This document shows, one piece after another, positions 60,641 through 64,000 of a stretch of 64,000 nucleotides of DNA. The stretch is from Nemertoderma westbladi (taxonomy: Eukaryota > Xenacoelomorpha > Nemertodermatida > Nemertodermatidae): assembly GCA_032718475.1 (NCBI GenBank), contig JAUCBJ010004314.1, positions 1 through 64,000 on the forward strand, written 5' to 3'. Position 1 is the first letter of the stretch; every line of letters starts with the position of its first letter. The notes under the pieces are model-generated. The model searched no databases. It was not told the DNA's origin and saw only the letters and a program-made list of their open reading frames with translations. The position numbers and the translations under genes are program-made.

Positions 60641-63600
60641 TATATGCCACTTTAATTTGAATTTTTTTTTATTTCCTACTTTAATTTGAAACTTTTTTAT
60701 TTCCTACTTTAATTTGAATCTTTTTTTATTTCCTACTTGAAGTTGAATCTTTTTTATTTCCTATTTTAATTTTAATTTTTTTTATTTCCTATATTAATTT
60801 GAATTTTTCTTCTTTCCTACTTTAATTTGAATATTTTTTTATTTCCTATTTTAATTTGAATTTTTTTATTTCCTATTTTAATTTGAATTTTTTTTATTTC
60901 CTACTTTAATTTGAATCTTTTTTTTATTTACTATTTTAATTTGAATCTTTTTTATTTCCTACTTTAATTTGAATCTTTTTTATTTCCTATTTTAATTGAA
61001 TCTTTTTTATTTCCTATATTAATTTGAATTTTTCTTATTTCCTACTTTAATTTGAATCTTTTTTTTATTTCCTATTTTAATTTGAATCTTTTTTATTTCC
61101 TACTTTAATTTGAATCTTTTTTATTTCCTATTTTAATTTGAATCTTTTTTATTTCCTATTTTAATTTGAATCTTTTTTATTTCCTACTTTAAGTTGAATC
61201 TTTTTTATTTCCTATTTTAATTTGAATCTCTTTTATTTCCTATTTTAATTTGAATCTTTTTTTATATTTCCTACTTTAATTTGAATCTTTTTTATTTCCT
61301 ATTTTAATTTGAATTGTTTTTATTTCTTACTTTAATTTGAATCTTTTTATATTTCCTATTTTAATTTGATTATTTTTTTATTTCCTACTTTAATTTGAAC
61401 CTTTTTTTATTTCTTACTTTAATTTGAATCTTTTTTATTTCCTATTTTAATTTGAATTTTTTTTTATTTCCTACTTTAATTTGAATCTTTTTTATTTCCT
61501 ATTTTAATTTGAATTTTTTTTTATTTCCAACTTTAATTTGAATCTTTTTTATTTCCTTTTTTAATTTGAATTTTTCTTATTTCCTACTTTAATTTGAATC
61601 TTTTTTTTATTTCCTATTTTAATTTGAATCTTTTTTATTTCCTACTTTAATTTGAATCTTTTTTATTTCCTATTTTAATTTGAATCTTTTTTATTTCCTA
61701 TTTTAATTTGAATCTTTTTTATTTCCTACTTTAAGTTGAATCTTTTTTATTTCCTATTTTAATTTGAATCTCTTTTATTTCCTATTTTAATTTGAATCTT
61801 TTTTTATATTTCCTACTTTAATTTGAATCTTTTTTATTTCCTATTTTAATTTGAATTGTTTTTATTTCTTACTTTAATTTGAATCTTTTTATATTTCCTA
61901 TTTTAATTTGATTATTTTTTTATTTCCTACTTTAATTTGAACCTTTTTTTATTTCTTACTTTAATTTGAATCTTTTTTATTTCCTATTTTAATTTGAATT
62001 TTTTTTTATTTCCTACTTTAATTTGAATCTTTTTTATTTCCTATTTTAATTTGAATTTTTTTTTATTTCCAACTTTAATTTGAATCTTTTTTATTTCCTT
62101 TTTTAATTTGAATTTTTTTATTTCCTACTTTAATTTGAATCTTTTTATATTTCCTACTTTAATTTGAATCTTTTTTATTTCCTATTTTAATTTGAATCTT
62201 TTTTTTATTTCCTACTTTAAGTTGAATCTTTTTTATTTCCTATTTTAATTTTCATTTTTAATTTTTTTTATTTCCTACTTTAATTTGAATCTTTTTTATT
62301 TCCTATTTTAATTTGAATTTTTTTTTATTTCCTACTTTAATTTGAATCTTTTTATATTTCCGACTTTAATTTGAATCTTTTTTATTTCCTATTTTAATTT
62401 TAATTTTTTTTTATTTCCTACTTTAATTTGAATCTTTTTTTTATTTCCTACGTTATGTTGAATCTTTTTTATTTCCTATTTTAATTTGAATCTTTTTTTA
62501 TTTTATACTTAAATTTGATTCTTTTTTTATTTCCTACTTTAATTTGAATCTTTTTTTATTTCCTACTTTAATTTGAATCTTTTTATATTTCCGACTTTAA
62601 GTTGAATATTTTTTATTTCCTACTTTAATTTGAATCTTTTTATATTTCCTACTTTAATTTGAATCTTTTTTATTTCCTATTTTAATTTGAATCTTTTTTT
62701 ATTTCCTACTTTAAGTTGAATCTTTTTTATTTCCTATTTTAATTTTCATTTTTAATTTTTTTTATTTCCTACTTTAATTTGAATCTTTTTTATTTCCTAT
62801 TTTAATTTGAATTTTTTTTTATTTCCTACTTTAATTTGAATCTTTTTATATTTCCGACTTTAATTTGAATCTTTTTTATTTCCTATTTTAATTTGAATTT
62901 TTTTTTATTTCCTACTTTAATTTGAATCTTTTTTTTATTTCCTACGTTATGTTGAATCTTTTTTATTTCCTATTTTAATTTGAATCTTTTTTTATTTTAT
63001 ACTTAAATTTGATTCTTTTTTTATTTCCTACTTTAATTTGAATCTTTTTTTATTTCCTACTTTAAGTTGAATATTTTTTATTTCCTACTTTAATTTGAAT
63101 CTTTTTATATTTCCTACTTTAATTTGAATCTTTTTTATTTCCTATTTTAATTTGAATCTTTTTTTATTTCCTACTTTAAGTTGAATCTTTTTTATTTCCT
63201 ATTTTAATTTTCATTTTTAATTTTTTTTATTTCCTACTTTAATTTGAATCTTTTTTATTTCCTATTTTAATTTGAATTTTTTTTTATTTCCTACTTTAAT
63301 TTGAATCTTTTTATATTTCCGACTTTAATTTGAATCTTTTTTATTTCCTATTTTAATTTGAATTTTTTTTTATTTCCTACTTTAATTTGAATCTTTTTTT
63401 TATTTCCTACGTTATGTTGAATCTTTTTTATTTCCTATTTTAATTTGAATCTTTTTATATTTCCGACTTTAATTTGAATCTTTTTTATTTCCTATTTTAA
63501 TTTGAATTTTTTTTTATTTCCTACTTTAATTTGAATCTTTTTTTTATTTCCTACGTTATGTTGAATCTTTTTTATTTCCTATTTTAATTTGAATCTTTTT

Positions 63601-64000
63601 TATTTCCTACTTTAATTTGAATCTTTTTATATTTCCTACTTTAATTTGAATCTTTTTTATTTCCTATTTTAATTTGAATCTTTTTTTATTTCCTACTTTA
63701 AGTTGAATCTTTTTTATTTCCTATTTTAATTTTCATTTTTAATTTTTTTTATTTCCTACTTTAATTTGAATCTTTTTTATTTCCTATTTTAATTTGAATT
63801 TTTTTTTATTTCCTACTTTAATTTGAATCTTTTTATATTTCCGACTTTAATTTGAATCTTTTTTATTTCCTATTTTAATTTGAATTTTTTTTTATTTCCT
63901 ACTTTAATTTGAATCTTTTTTTATTTCCTACGTTATGTTGAATCTTTTTTATTTCCTATTTTAATTTGAATCTTTTTTTATTTTATACTTAAATTTGATT
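60640..64000 (+). repeat. AT-rich 28-30-bp minisatellite, runs off the window
   Basis: About 115 units of atttcctactttaatttgaa plus tctttttt, alternating between 'ctacttt' and 'ctatttt' forms, with T-run length variation. Higher-order copies are marked by ttttcatttttaatt at 62,250, 62,745, 63,210 and 63,732, and by tttgattatttttttattt near 61,366 and 61,906 (540 bp apart). No coding potential. Confidence 0.92.

Overview
This is an animal nuclear genome window, not a prokaryotic one. Genes are split by GT-AG introns, several transposon superfamilies are present, and more than a quarter of the window is tandem satellite. The gene content (a TMABA-type aldehyde dehydrogenase, a secreted ependymin-related protein, a single-exon short-chain dehydrogenase) and the many RTE-like retrotransposon pieces suggest a marine invertebrate. 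The over-used palindrome TAGGCCTA makes an echinoderm or other ambulacrarian my first guess, held with low confidence.

Layout. 1-18.5 kb is transposon-rich with no host exon that I recognise. It holds RTE-like tails, Helitron-like elements joined head to tail, a 1.5-kb hAT-type element with a matching empty site elsewhere in the window, an unidentified 3-kb insertion, an internally deleted THAP/P-element transposase between 63-bp inverted repeats, and the end of a Ty3/Gypsy pol. 18.6-24.1 kb is the 3' half of an ALDH9A1-like gene (five exons; the last three introns carry a TIR element, a 20-bp minisatellite with a palindrome, and a Harbinger-like MITE). 24.3-30.8 kb is a 40/41-bp minisatellite array.

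30.2-49.7 kb is a nearly exact tandem duplication. The unit is 8,989 bp and carries an intact SDR gene and two nested RTE-like retrotransposons. The second copy is longer by exactly 1,527 bp because it holds a Foldback-type element with a 9-bp target duplication; the first copy preserves the empty site. Both edges of the unit lie in the 41-bp minisatellite, which continues from 49.5 to 55.06 kb.

55.6-58.2 kb holds the first two coding exons of an ependymin-related gene with a piggyBac-type MITE in the intron. 58.5-60.4 kb is RTE and SINE debris. 60.64 kb to the window end is an AT-rich minisatellite of about 28-30 bp.

The three host genes show no evident pathway link. The main story is genome dynamics: a recent duplication bounded by satellite, an element insertion seen in one copy only, and replication-slippage or template-switch scars. 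A false duplication made during assembly must be excluded before the duplication is treated as biology.
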